Below are positions 43,772 to 51,705 of a stretch of 64,000 nucleotides of DNA, in pieces; the first letter of the stretch is position 1, and every line of letters begins with the position of its first letter. Source of the DNA: Paraburkholderia bannensis (GTDB taxonomy: Bacteria; Pseudomonadota; Gammaproteobacteria; Burkholderiales; Burkholderiaceae). The stretch covers positions 1 to 64,000 of the forward strand of contig NZ_JACHBW010000012.1 in the NCBI RefSeq assembly GCF_014200455.1, given 5' to 3'. The notes beneath the pieces are model-generated. The model saw only the letters and a list, made by a program, of their open reading frames with translations. It was not told where the DNA came from and did no database searches. Position numbers and translations under genes: made by a program.

Positions 43772-44209
43772 TCAGTCGTCCGTGAACTTGCGAAGCAGGC
43801 GGTTCAGTTCGGCAAACTCCGCCTTGGTAAATTTGCGCAAGCGGGCGTTCAACACCTGCGGCGCAACCTCCGGGATCTGTTCCGCCGTTTCCAGCCCCTT
43901 TGCAGTGAGGTGCAGATTGACCACGCGGCGATCGTCTGCGTCACGGGACCGCTCCAGCAGACCTTTTGTTTCCAGTTTGTCCAGCATCCGCGTCATCAGG
44001 CCGGTATCGATGCCGAGCAGCTTCGACAGTTCGAACGGGGTGGTCGCCACACCCTGTTCCAGCGACAGCAGAATGCCCATTTGCTGGCCCGTGATATCGA
44101 GGTCCTTGAGCGCCGCGTCCATCTCCGCAACGACCAGATTGCGCGCCTTGACGATCCTGAAGCCGACACTTTCGGTAAGCATGAAATTCCTTGGCGTGTA
44201 ATGGTCCAT
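43772..44209 (-). CDS. MarR-family transcriptional regulator of the efflux locus
   Basis: A 145-residue winged-helix dimer-type repressor: MLTESVGFRIVKARNLVVAEMDAALKDLDITGQQMGILLSL, the recognition helix region TTPFELSKLLGIDTGLMTRMLDKLETKGLLERSRDADDRRVVNLHLTAKG, then a C-terminal dimerisation helix. The DxRxxxxxLT wing is intact. The ATG at 44209 has GGAGGAAG upstream; the frame extends further but crosses the operator. It sits between the DHA2 pump and the channel gene and probably represses them, releasing on binding a phenolic or other small toxic ligand. Confidence 0.92.
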   Translation of the reverse strand: MDHYTPRNFMLTESVGFRIVKARNLVVAEMDAALKDLDITGQQMGILLSLEQGVATTPFELSKLLGIDTGLMTRMLDKLETKGLLERSRDADDRRVVNLHLTAKGLETAEQIPEVAPQVLNARLRKFTKAEFAELNRLLRKFTDD

Positions 44210-44234
44210 CGCGACTTCCTCCGTGTTAGACCGT

Positions 44235-44260
44235 ACAGTATCTGCAATATCAGATACTGT
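44235..44260. promoter_or_regulatory. Perfect palindromic operator before marR
   Basis: ACAGTATCTG-CAATAT-CAGATACTGT: ten-base arms without mismatch around a six-base centre, 26 bases before the MarR start. This is the size and position expected for autoregulation by a MarR dimer. Confidence 0.8.
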
Positions 44261-44314
44261 CAAGAAAAACACGGGATACTCTTTGCCTGTCTCAAACGTA
44301 TTCAAGCCAGCAAT

Positions 44315-45877
44315 TCAGTGTCCGCCCGCGCCTGCCGCGCCCGCGCCAGCGCCCTTGACCGGCCTCGTCACCCAGATCAATGGGATGATGACAACGAAGA
44401 TCACCGCCGATATCCAGAAAATATCGTTCAACCCCAGCATGGTGGCCTGAGCGTTGAGCGAGGCCTCGTAAAAGGCCGTGGCCCGGGGAATGCCGCCGCC
44501 GAGCGTCGCCTGCAGGTGCGCGATGGCGCCGGTGAAAGCCGGATTCTCCACGCTCGTTTGCTCGGTCAGCCTCGCGTGATGCAGGATCGTGCGGTCGTTC
44601 CAGGCGTTACTCATGAGCGAGGTGCCCACGGCGCCGGCGAAAATGCGGGCAAAGTTTGACAGACCCGCGGCAGCCGGAATCTCGTCGGGCCGCAGACCTG
44701 ACAGGATGATACCGGTGAGCGGCGTGAAGAACAGCGCCGTGGGAATGCCTTGCAGCAGCGTCGGCAGAATCAGCGTCCACGCATCCACGCCACTCGTGTA
44801 GTTCGAGCGCATGAAGAATACCGCGGCGAAGCCAGCGAACGCCAGCGTGGCGAGCACCCGCAGATCGGAGCGCGGCATGAGCTTGCCCATTACAGGGGCA
44901 AGAATCACCGCGAAAATCCCCAGCGGCGCGGTGACGAGCCCTGCATCCACCGCGCGGTAGCCGAGAAAGCCCTGGATCCACTGAGGCAGGATCACGAGGT
45001 TTGCAAAGAAGATCGCATAGGCGACCGAAATTGCGATCGTGCCGCCGAGGAAGTTGCGCCTGGTGAACAGCCGCAGGTTGACGATCGGTTTTTCCTCAGT
45101 CAATTCCCAGATCAGAAAGAACACGAAGCTGACCGCGGCGACGATGGTGAGCACCCAGATGAGCGGCGAGCTGAACCAGTCGAGGTCCTTGCCCTTGTCG
45201 AGCATGATCTGCAGCGGAGCGACCCAGGCAATGAGTGAGATCAGCCCGACCTTGTCGATGGGCAGTTTGCGTGCCGGCGTCTCGCGGTCGCGATAGATCG
45301 CCCAGATCACGCCGGCGGCAAAGAGGCCAACCGGCACGTTGATATAGAAGATCCACGACCAGCTATAGCTGTCCGTTATCCAGCCGCCGAGCGCGGGCCC
45401 CGCGATCGGTCCGACGGTTGCGGTCATCGCCCACAGCGCCAGCGCGTTTGAACTCTTGTCCTTGGGGAAGGAGGCGAGCAGCAGGGCTTGCGACAACGGC
45501 ACCAGCGGCCCCGCCACGGCGCCCTGAACGATACGGGCGACCAGCAGTGTCAGCAGGTTCGGGGCCATACCGCAGGCCGCCGACGAAAGCACGAACAGCA
45601 GGATCGCCCAGATGAACAGCTTGACCTGGCCCACACGCTGCGTCAGCCAACCAGTCAACGGAATGGACACCGCATTGGCTGCGGCGAATAGTGTAATGAC
45701 CCATGTGCCTTCGTCGATAGATACGCCGAGGTTGCCGGAGAGCGTGGGAATCGCGACGTTTGCAATCGACGAATCCAGCACGTTCATAAAGGTAGCGAGC
45801 GCCACGGCGAAGGTGCCAAGCGCGAACTTCGCGCCAGTCAGCTGGGCAGGCCCGCCTGGGTTGGTCGATGGATTCAT
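44315..45877 (-). CDS. DHA2-family (EmrB-like) MFS multidrug exporter, 14 TM
   Basis: A 520-residue pump. The N-terminal FALGTFAVALATFMNVLDSSIANVAIPTLSGNLG and WVITLFAAANAVSIPLTGWLTQRVGQVKLF are diagnostic of EmrB-like DHA2 transporters. Motif C-like ATVGPIAGPALGGWITDSYSWSWIFYINVPVGL closes TM5. The protein ends in a Gly/Ala-rich tail (GAGAGAAGAGGH). It works with the EmrA- and NodT-like proteins as a tripartite proton-driven pump spanning both membranes. The RBS is GAGAGGACC. The MarR gene lies 105 bases downstream, and a decayed second MarR lies directly upstream. Confidence 0.94.
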   Translation of the reverse strand: MNPSTNPGGPAQLTGAKFALGTFAVALATFMNVLDSSIANVAIPTLSGNLGVSIDEGTWVITLFAAANAVSIPLTGWLTQRVGQVKLFIWAILLFVLSSAACGMAPNLLTLLVARIVQGAVAGPLVPLSQALLLASFPKDKSSNALALWAMTATVGPIAGPALGGWITDSYSWSWIFYINVPVGLFAAGVIWAIYRDRETPARKLPIDKVGLISLIAWVAPLQIMLDKGKDLDWFSSPLIWVLTIVAAVSFVFFLIWELTEEKPIVNLRLFTRRNFLGGTIAISVAYAIFFANLVILPQWIQGFLGYRAVDAGLVTAPLGIFAVILAPVMGKLMPRSDLRVLATLAFAGFAAVFFMRSNYTSGVDAWTLILPTLLQGIPTALFFTPLTGIILSGLRPDEIPAAAGLSNFARIFAGAVGTSLMSNAWNDRTILHHARLTEQTSVENPAFTGAIAHLQATLGGGIPRATAFYEASLNAQATMLGLNDIFWISAVIFVVIIPLIWVTRPVKGAGAGAAGAGGH

Positions 45878-45924
45878 GTTAGGTCCTCTCGTCTGGATGC
45901 GAATATGCCGTCAAGCACGGGCCG

Positions 45925-45944
45925 TTATCTGACATGTCTGATAA
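45925..45944. promoter_or_regulatory. Near-perfect 20-bp palindrome upstream of the DHA2 pump gene
   Basis: TTATCTGACATGTCTGATAA matches its reverse complement except for one symmetric pair. It lies about 48 bases before the pump start and shares the ATCTGA core with the other sites of the locus. Confidence 0.65.
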
Positions 45945-46147
45945 TTGGCGAAAAAAAGGGCGTTCCAGGCCGTGGAGCAGCCTGGAAAGCGGCGCGATCC
46001 ACGAACCCGCTGTTCTCGAGCCTGTCCAGCACGCGGGTCATCCTTGAGCCCTGCCCTGAGTTCGGTGGCCATCAGGTGTTGGGCCTGACCGAACTCGAAC
46101 AGCAGCTTCTGCGTGCGCTCGGAATCTTCATTGACCGGATCGCTCAT
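45925..46147 (-). pseudogene. MarR-family regulator remnant with internal deletion
   Basis: The start is intact: ATG at 46147 with GAGGAGGGC upstream, then DSERTQKLLFEFGQAQHLMATELR. About 40 residues of the DNA-binding domain are missing, and the frame changes near 46050. The other frame then continues with MTRVLDRLENSGFVDRA, which is the end of a MarR recognition helix and wing, and a short missense tail to TAA at 45925. It resembles the intact MarR (43772-44209) in layout and looks like a decayed paralogue. Confidence 0.7.
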
Positions 46148-46161
46148 CGCTCGCCCTCCTC

Positions 46162-46199
46162 GATATCTGATCGAAACTATATCTGACATTGCAGATTTA
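46162..46199. promoter_or_regulatory. Clustered ATCTGA half-sites
   Basis: ATATCTGATC, TATATCTGACAT and TGCAGAT lie within 38 bases upstream of the decayed MarR gene. They look like further partial copies of the efflux-locus operator. No perfect dyad is present. Confidence 0.4.
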
Positions 46200-46627
46200 T
46201 GTGCGAAAATTTTCGAGGTCGCATGAAACGGGCTGGCGGCTCGGTGCAGCGTCCCAGGCGAAACATATATGACAAAAGCCTTACGCCCGGCATCGATCAT
46301 GCCGGACTGACCGTGCGCGACCTGACCCTCGGGCAAGTGACCGACCCAAGCCGCCTGGTCGAGTTCGACCGCAAGACCCATGTGGGTCTGAATCATCTTG
46401 CGCGGTCTGCCGCGAAACTTATTCAGTTGTCCAGATATAAATCAGCGTCATTCACGAGATCATGCTCGCCGCGCATCGCCGATCCCAGATTGCTCTCATT
46501 TGTTCCTGCGACTCACAACTGTTTGTCCGCTTCCTGTCTTCAACCCGAAGGCGTGGATGCGTAAATTGGTCGTCATCGGAGCAGCAAGCCCGATCAGAAA
46601 CAAAGTCCAATTTCCTTCGAGGTTCAT
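46200..46627. other. Gene-free interval, no feature recognised
   Basis: About 430 bases between the decayed MarR and the next SDR. A plus-strand frame (46199-46564) exists, but its composition changes midway and no family is recognised. It presumably holds the SDR promoter. Confidence 0.35.
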
Positions 46628-47338
46628 ATGAGTCAATCCTCCAAAGTCATCGTGATCACGGGTGCATCGCAGGGCATCGGCGCCGAAACCGCCAAGGCAT
46701 TCCGCGCACTCGGCCATAAGGTGGTCGCGACTTCGCGCAACATCAAACAGACTGACGATAGCGATCTCGTCGCAGTGGCCGGCGATATCGCCGACCCCGC
46801 AACGGCGCGCCGCGTCATCGAAACGGCCGTTGCGCGCTTTGGCCGCGTCGACACGCTGATCAACAATGCCGGCATTTTCGTCGCCAAGCCGTTCACGCAA
46901 TACACGGCGGAAGACTATGCGGCAATCAAGGGCACCAACCTCGACGGTTTCTTCCATATCACGCAGCTCGCGATCGCAGACATGGAAAAGCACGGGAGCG
47001 GCCACGTCGTCACAATCACGACGACGCTCGTCGATCACGCGATCGACGGCGTCCCCTCAGTGCTGGCCTCGCTGAGCAAGGGCGGCCTCGCCGCCGCCAC
47101 GCGCTCGCTGGCTATCGAGTACGCCAAGCGCGGCATTCGCGCCAACGCGGTATCGCCTGGCATTATCAAATCGCCGATGCACGCACCCGAAACCCACGCG
47201 GCACTCGGCGCGCTGCATCCGATGGGGCATATGGGCGAGATGAGCGACATCGTCAATGCCATCCTCTATCTCGACTCGGCACCCTTCGTGACGGGCGAAA
47301 TCCTCCACGTCGACGGCGGTCAGAGCGCCGGTCACTAA
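46628..47338 (+). CDS. SDR family protein lacking the catalytic tyrosine
   Basis: A 236-residue SDR. The cofactor motif is TGASQGIG (11-18), NNAG lies at 79-82, and the closing VDGGQSAGH is present. The YxxxK motif is not: the segment reads VLASLSK, with Lys151 kept but Ala147 where Tyr should be. The usual Ser region reads TITTTLVDH. Other conserved parts (SLAIEYAKRGIRANAVSPGIIKSPMH) look constrained, so the protein is probably functional with an altered mechanism or role. The ATG has GAGG upstream. A tautomerase gene follows 90 bases later and may be co-transcribed. Confidence 0.88.
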   Translation: MSQSSKVIVITGASQGIGAETAKAFRALGHKVVATSRNIKQTDDSDLVAVAGDIADPATARRVIETAVARFGRVDTLINNAGIFVAKPFTQYTAEDYAAIKGTNLDGFFHITQLAIADMEKHGSGHVVTITTTLVDHAIDGVPSVLASLSKGGLAAATRSLAIEYAKRGIRANAVSPGIIKSPMHAPETHAALGALHPMGHMGEMSDIVNAILYLDSAPFVTGEILHVDGGQSAGH

Positions 47339-47353
47339 GGCGCACTATGCTCT

Positions 47354-47373
47354 ACCGGCCCTCACGGGCCGGT
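47354..47373 (+). terminator. GC-rich hairpin after the SDR gene
   Basis: ACCGGCCC and GGGCCGGT pair around CTCAC-type loop, 16 bases after the stop. There is no T-run, so it may be a pause or stabiliser between the SDR and the tautomerase. Confidence 0.5.
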
Positions 47374-47427
47374 AAGAAGCCCCGGTTTCCAGCGCTTCTT
47401 GCCACGATTACCACTGAGGAATGCCAA

Positions 47428-47661
47428 ATGCCAATCGTCACCATTCAGGTCACCCGCGAAGGCACCCGCCCAGGCGCGGATTCCGTCACTTCGGAAGAAA
47501 AGGCCGAGCTTATCAAGGGCGTGAGCCAGCTCCTGCTTGACGTGCTGAACAAACCGCTGGAGGCGACCTTCGTCGTCATCGAAGAAGTGCCAACGGAAAA
47601 CTGGGGCTGGGGCGGGCTGCCCACCGACGTCTATCGAAGACAGAAGGGACTCATCAAGTAA
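47428..47661 (+). CDS. Tautomerase family protein (4-oxalocrotonate tautomerase-like)
   Basis: A 77-residue protein starting MPIVTIQVTREG; after Met removal, Pro1 is the general base of this family. The helix SEEKAELIKGVSQLLLDVLNKP and strand FVVIEEVPTENWGWGGLPTD match the small tautomerase subunit fold, which assembles as hexamers or as dimers of trimers. It isomerises keto/enol forms of aromatic ring-cleavage products or related compounds. The ATG follows TGAGGAATGCCAA. A GC-rich hairpin (about 47670-47690) lies just after the stop. Confidence 0.9.
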   Translation: MPIVTIQVTREGTRPGADSVTSEEKAELIKGVSQLLLDVLNKPLEATFVVIEEVPTENWGWGGLPTDVYRRQKGLIK

Positions 47662-47779
47662 GCCCGTACGGCCCGCTCAAGCGCGGGCCGCTCAGGATGT
47701 CGTTGCCCCGGACGCGAAAATCGGCGCCCTTCTCCAATATCGACGCTGGCCACGTAAATCGCTGTCTGCCAGCGTGCGG

Positions 47780-48373
47780 TCAGCCGTGTTTGCGCGGCGC
47801 GCAAGTCAACGCAAGCGCCGAGCGCTCGATTGCGTCGGCGATGCGCTTCGATAGCGCCGGATCGGGCACCGCCCGCGCGAGCGTGACCCCGCCCGACAAC
47901 ATCGCCAGCAGCGCGATCGCCTTGTCGTCGCGTTGCGCTGCGGCTTCGTCGCCCAGCCCCGCCGCAACCGCCTCGATCAGGCGTAGCAGCTCCGCCTCAT
48001 AGGCCTCGCGAGTTTCGGCGTCGGCGCGAACCATCTCGGGGGAAAAGCTTGGCAGCGCGCAACTTTCACCGATATCGCAGGTGCGCTTGGGGCCCAGATA
48101 GAAGCCAATAAAGGTCTTCAGCCAGCGTTTGCCGTGGCTCGCCCTCAGATCAGCGACGGCGAAGCGCAACTGTTCCATGCCCGCCAGCACCACCGTGCGG
48201 AATGCCTCGCTCTTCGACTTGAAGTGGCCGTAGAACGCGCCATTTGTCACGCCCGCCTCCTTCGTCAGCCCGTCGATGCCGGAGCCGCCATAGCCGTCGC
48301 GCCGGAACAGGCGGCTCGCCGCATCGACGATGCGCTTGCGCGTTTCGATCTTGTGCTCAGCGGTGTAACGCAT
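47780..48373 (-). CDS. TetR/AcrR-family transcriptional regulator
   Basis: A 197-residue regulator. The N-terminal HTH is TRKRIVDAASRLFRRDGYGGSGIDGLTKEAGVTNGAFYGHFKSKSEAF (about 10-57). The ligand domain contains LGPKRTCDIGESCALPSFSPEMVRADAETREAYEAEL, typical of the TetR subgroup with a C-x-x-G-x-x-C-x-x-P motif (Cys-Asp-Ile-Gly-Glu-Ser-Cys). Those cysteines could sense electrophiles, an inference from analogous regulators. The start at 48373 is supported by GGGAG. It is divergent from the tautomerase-like gene at 48497 and shares a control region with repeated motifs. Confidence 0.9.
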   Translation of the reverse strand: MRYTAEHKIETRKRIVDAASRLFRRDGYGGSGIDGLTKEAGVTNGAFYGHFKSKSEAFRTVVLAGMEQLRFAVADLRASHGKRWLKTFIGFYLGPKRTCDIGESCALPSFSPEMVRADAETREAYEAELLRLIEAVAAGLGDEAAAQRDDKAIALLAMLSGGVTLARAVPDPALSKRIADAIERSALALTCAPRKHG

Positions 48374-48392
48374 GGGATCTCCCATTCGGAGC

Positions 48393-48451
48393 GACTGCTC
48401 TTTTTTCTTGCTTAAAGAGCAGTCAGTGTCTATACATAGAGAGCAGTCGCT
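48393..48451. promoter_or_regulatory. TetR operator region with three GACTGCTC-type motifs
   Basis: GACTGCTCTTT (48393-48403) pairs perfectly with AAAGAGCAGTC (48414-48424), and a third GAGAGCAGTCGC lies at 48440-48451. They occupy the divergent promoter between the TetR gene and the tautomerase-like gene. Confidence 0.7.
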
Positions 48452-48496
48452 ACATATATACCACTAACTGCTGTCGCTTACCGACGAGGATCTGCC

Positions 48497-48922
48497 ATGC
48501 CTATTACGCTGACCGTATCTGAGGGAGTGCTGTCCGCCGAAACCGAGGCCCCGACCTTCGCGGCCTTGACACATGCGCTGTTGAGCGTCGCCCAACTCGA
48601 AGGCAACGCGTTCATGACGCCCAATGTGATCGGGACGCTCAATGTGATCCCGGCCGGCCGGGTGTTCTCCGCCGGCCAACCCACAGCCGCCGCGTTTGTT
48701 GAACTGACACTGCCGCAGATCGCGCTTGCGACGCCCGAAGCCAAGCAGGCCTTTACCGAAAAGGCGACCGCCATTCTTGAACACGCAGCCGACGGCCGTC
48801 TTACGCGCGACCACATCTGGACCAACATCGTTTATGCGGCGGACGGCTCATGGGGCATCGCGGGCCGCGCCCATAGCAATGCAGACCTGGTCGACGCCAT
48901 ACAGGAAGCGGTGACCGGGTAA
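48497..48922 (+). CDS. Tautomerase-superfamily protein, 141 residues
   Basis: Starts MPITLTVSEGVLSAETEAPTFAALTHALLSV with Pro at position 2, the hallmark of the tautomerase superfamily. It is about twice the size of a 4-oxalocrotonate tautomerase subunit and contains FMTPNVIGTLNVIPAGRVFSAGQPTAAAFVELTLPQIALATPEAKQAF and HIWTNIVYAADGSWGIAGRAHSNADLVDAIQ, which suggests a fused two-unit fold. The RBS is AGGA. It is divergent from the TetR regulator and is the likely target of its control. Its substrate is unknown. Confidence 0.85.
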   Translation: MPITLTVSEGVLSAETEAPTFAALTHALLSVAQLEGNAFMTPNVIGTLNVIPAGRVFSAGQPTAAAFVELTLPQIALATPEAKQAFTEKATAILEHAADGRLTRDHIWTNIVYAADGSWGIAGRAHSNADLVDAIQEAVTG

Positions 48923-48980
48923 ACCGGCATCGGGCAACGCGCGAACGCCCTGCATTTAATCAGTATTCCGATGTTTATGG

Positions 48981-49682
48981 CTAGGGGTGAGACCTCCCGT
49001 CCCACGCGTTCGCGCGCTTTCCCACCAGCCGATTTGCGATCCATTGCAACGCACCGCACAGCAGCAGATAAACGAAGCCGACAAACAGGAAAATCTGCGC
49101 GGGATACACCATCAAGCGGTTATTCAACTGATTGGCGAGAAAGGTGAACTCCGGCACGCCGACGATGTACGCCAGCGACGTATCCTTGATGAGCGACACG
49201 CACTGGTTGATGAACGACGGCAGCATCACGCGCACCGCTTGCGGCAGCACGACTTCTTTGAGCGCCTGCCATCTCGTGAGACCCAGCGAGAGCGCAGCGT
49301 CGCGCTGCCCGGCGCCGATCGATTCGATACCCGCATAGACCGAATGCGACAGATACGCGCCGCCGATCAGCGCGAGCGCGCACACGACGGTGGCAAGACC
49401 CGGCACGTCGATGTGCAGCAGGATCGGCATCAGGAAGAAGGTCCAGAAAATCAGCATCAGCACGGGAATCGCGCGGAAGAACGCCACGATTGCCGTGAGT
49501 GCCAGATGAACCACGCCGCGCGTCATCGCCAGCGCAACGCCGCCTGCGAGGCCGATCAGCGCCGCCAGCAGCGCCGATGTCACGGATAGCACCAGGGTGA
49601 GCGCAACGCCGCCGAGCGGCCCCTCCGGGAACGCTCCCAGCAGCAAATAGCGCAAGGTGGGAAGCCAGTCGATGCCTGTCAC
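48981..49682 (-). CDS. Amino-acid ABC transporter permease (HisQM family), second subunit
   Basis: A 233-residue inner-membrane permease with about five TM segments. The family coupling loop appears as ESIGAGQRDAALSLGLTRWQALKEVVLPQAVRVMLPSFINQCVSLIKDTSLAYIVGVPEFTF. The start is GTG at 49682: its GTGA overlaps the stop of the other permease, as for coupled GlnP/GlnM-type pairs. The frame is open further upstream only because it runs antiparallel to nothing but through the first permease gene in another frame. With the neighbouring permease and binding protein it makes a polar amino-acid importer. Confidence 0.9.
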   Translation of the reverse strand: MTGIDWLPTLRYLLLGAFPEGPLGGVALTLVLSVTSALLAALIGLAGGVALAMTRGVVHLALTAIVAFFRAIPVLMLIFWTFFLMPILLHIDVPGLATVVCALALIGGAYLSHSVYAGIESIGAGQRDAALSLGLTRWQALKEVVLPQAVRVMLPSFINQCVSLIKDTSLAYIVGVPEFTFLANQLNNRLMVYPAQIFLFVGFVYLLLCGALQWIANRLVGKRANAWDGRSHP

Positions 49683-50410
49683 GCGCGACCTCGCATCAGT
49701 GCGCGCGTACCGGTGCGCTGCCAGACGACCAGCGCCACTTCGATCACTGCAATCGTCAGCACGTAAAACAGGGTTGCGATGCCGAAGGCCTGGAATGTCT
49801 TGAACGTTTCGGTATCCACCTGGCGCGACATATACGAAAGTTCCGCCACACCAATCGCCATCGCCAGCGACGAATTTTTCACGAGATTCATATACTGTCC
49901 CGCGAGCGGCGGCGTGGCGATGCGCAACGCCTGCGGCAGGATCACGTAGCGCAACGTCGCCAGGCGCCCCATCCCGAGCGCGGCAGCAGCGTGTGCCTGG
50001 GCGACGTTCACGCCGCGCATGCCGGCGCGAAATTCCTCGCCGATAAAGGCCGTCGTATAACACGTGAGCCCGATCCAGCCCGCCAGCAATTCGAAGCTCG
50101 GCCAGCGCAAGGTGAGCGCCCCCCATGCGACGAAGTGCGCAGTGTTGAGCCACGTCATCCATTCCGACGGCAACAACGCTGCCGCGCCGAAATACCAGAA
50201 CAGCAGTTGCACGAGCAGCGGCGAATTGCGGAACACGAACACGTAGAGCGCGGCGGTACGCGACACCACGGCACTGCGCGCCGTGCGCGCGATGGCCAGC
50301 ACAAAGCCGAGCAAGGTTGCACACAGGCCCGCACAGGCGCTGAGCAACACGGTGACGGCAAGGCCCTGTTCGAGCCACGCCAAGTACTTGGGTTCAAGCC
50401 AGGTATGCAT
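49679..50410 (-). CDS. Amino-acid ABC transporter permease (HisQM family), first subunit
   Basis: A 243-residue permease. TM-rich sequence VTVLLSACAGLCATLLGFVLAIARTA is followed by the conserved YVFVFRNSPLLVQLLFWYFG, the periplasmic domain typical of the family, and the coupling helix AQAHAAAALGMGRLATLRYVILPQALRIATPPLAGQYMNLVKNSSLAMAIGVAELSYMSRQV. It is co-translated with the second permease and lies 74 bases after the binding-protein gene, with a hairpin between. No ATP-binding subunit is encoded next to it in this window. Confidence 0.92.
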   Translation of the reverse strand: MHTWLEPKYLAWLEQGLAVTVLLSACAGLCATLLGFVLAIARTARSAVVSRTAALYVFVFRNSPLLVQLLFWYFGAAALLPSEWMTWLNTAHFVAWGALTLRWPSFELLAGWIGLTCYTTAFIGEEFRAGMRGVNVAQAHAAAALGMGRLATLRYVILPQALRIATPPLAGQYMNLVKNSSLAMAIGVAELSYMSRQVDTETFKTFQAFGIATLFYVLTIAVIEVALVVWQRTGTRALMRGRA

Positions 50411-50435
50411 GAATCAGGAAACAGAAAACACAAAG

Positions 50436-50463
50436 CCCGGGCCGCTGCAAAGCAAGGCCCGGG
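50436..50463 (-). terminator. Intergenic hairpin between binding protein and permease genes
   Basis: CCCGGGCC pairs with GGCCCGGG around 12 bases. On the minus strand it is followed by a T-rich stretch (CTTTGTGTTTTC). Such partial terminators raise expression of the binding protein over the permeases. Confidence 0.7.
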
Positions 50464-50484
50464 TTAAATTGACAGAGTGACCGA

Positions 50485-51318
50485 TTAGCTGTTTTTCTGC
50501 GGATCGCCGATCTTGAACAGACGCGGCAGCGGCGCGGCGCTCTTCGGGCCGAACCACTTGTCATAGATCTGTGCGGCCTGACCGTCGGCTTCGAGATGCG
50601 TGAGCGTGGTGTTGACGGCGTCGAGCAGACGCGTTTCGCCCTTCGGCACACCCACGCCTTCATAGTCGTTGGAAATGGTGAACGCCGGAATCTCGTAGTT
50701 CGCCTTATCCGGCACGCGCGCGAGCAGCGCAACCAGTTTCGGGCCGTCCTGGGTGATCGCCTGCACGTTGCCCGTGCGCAGCGCGGCGAACGCGAACGGC
50801 GTGTCGTCATAGGCCACGATGGTCGCGTTCGGGTATTTCGAACGCACCTGCTGTTCGTTGGTGGTGCCCTTGTCGGCGCCGATGCGCAGGCCGTTCAGCT
50901 GGTCGGGCGACTTGAGCACCCCCTTCTTCGCGATGAACTGGGTGCCCGAGGCAAAATACGGCGTGCTGAAATCGACTTCCTTCTTGCGCCCATCGGTGAT
51001 CGTGAAGTTCGCAAACACCAGATCGACCTTGCCCGACTTGAGGAACGCGATGCGGTTCGCCGGGTTGGTCGGCTGGACTTCCAGCTTCACGCCAAGGCTC
51101 TTCGCAACGGCGCGCGCATAATCGACATCGAGACCGATGATCTGGTTATTGGTCGAATCGACGAAGCCAAACGGCGGATTGCTGTCGAACGCGGCCACGC
51201 GCAGCACGCCCGCCTTCTTGATGTCGTCGAGCCGATCGGCGTGCGCTGCAGTCGATGCCAGGGCGAGCAACGCCGTCAGCAGTGCGGGAAACACTGCGCC
51301 CCTGATTTTCATCTTCAT
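50485..51318 (-). CDS. Periplasmic amino-acid-binding protein of ABC importer
   Basis: A 277-residue SBP of family 3. The signal peptide ends AAHA-DRL (about 27). The mature protein has DIKKAGVLRVAAFDSNPPFGFVD, GLDVDYARAVAKSLGVKLE, NRIAFLKSGKVDLVFANFTITDGRKKEVDFSTPYF and LRIGADKGTTNEQQVRSKYPNATIVAYDDTPFAFAALRTGNVQAITQDG. The TPYF, Asn/Thr and Arg/Asp positions match binding pockets for polar amino acids such as Gln, Glu or Cys. The RBS is AAGGAA. It is first in an operon with two permeases. Confidence 0.93.
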   Translation of the reverse strand: MKMKIRGAVFPALLTALLALASTAAHADRLDDIKKAGVLRVAAFDSNPPFGFVDSTNNQIIGLDVDYARAVAKSLGVKLEVQPTNPANRIAFLKSGKVDLVFANFTITDGRKKEVDFSTPYFASGTQFIAKKGVLKSPDQLNGLRIGADKGTTNEQQVRSKYPNATIVAYDDTPFAFAALRTGNVQAITQDGPKLVALLARVPDKANYEIPAFTISNDYEGVGVPKGETRLLDAVNTTLTHLEADGQAAQIYDKWFGPKSAAPLPRLFKIGDPQKNS

Positions 51319-51705
51319 TGTCTGAATTCCTTTTTGTTGGTTGCGTCATCGCACGTCGAACGCCGGCGGCACAGCCCGCACTCTAATGGTGCGGAGCGCA
51401 CATCCAAACGAAGTATTTTTCAGGTCGAAAGTCCAATGGAAGATTTGCGAACTGGCGTGAGCAGACGCCGAGGAGCCGCAAACCGGCGCAGCGCCTGGGA
51501 TTCAGCCTGATTCACCCGCAATGGTTGCGCCCCGTTTTGGCCGTTTTCGCGGATTGTTCAGATAATCAAGCCACTCAATTCATTTTGCGCGCCTTTATCG
51601 CTGCGCCGCGACTGTCTAGATTTGCAAGACGCGCCGGCAAACTGGTGACGCAAGACATCAAGCCGGTCCGCTTCAACGCAATCACTCACAGCGAGGTAAA
51701 CCATC
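51319..51705. other. Gene-free divergent interval
   Basis: About 390 bases between the binding-protein start and the next SDR. It must hold the promoters of both. No regulator, clear dyad or other feature was recognised. Confidence 0.4.

Noticed and set aside
46199..46564. Possible gene between the MarR remnant and the SDR
   Set aside because: Composition shifts midway, no RBS, no family; left as unassigned sequence.
48981..50378. 465-codon frame that looks like a fused permease
   Set aside because: Its front part is an out-of-frame reading of the first permease; the GTG at 49682 overlapping the previous stop is the real start.
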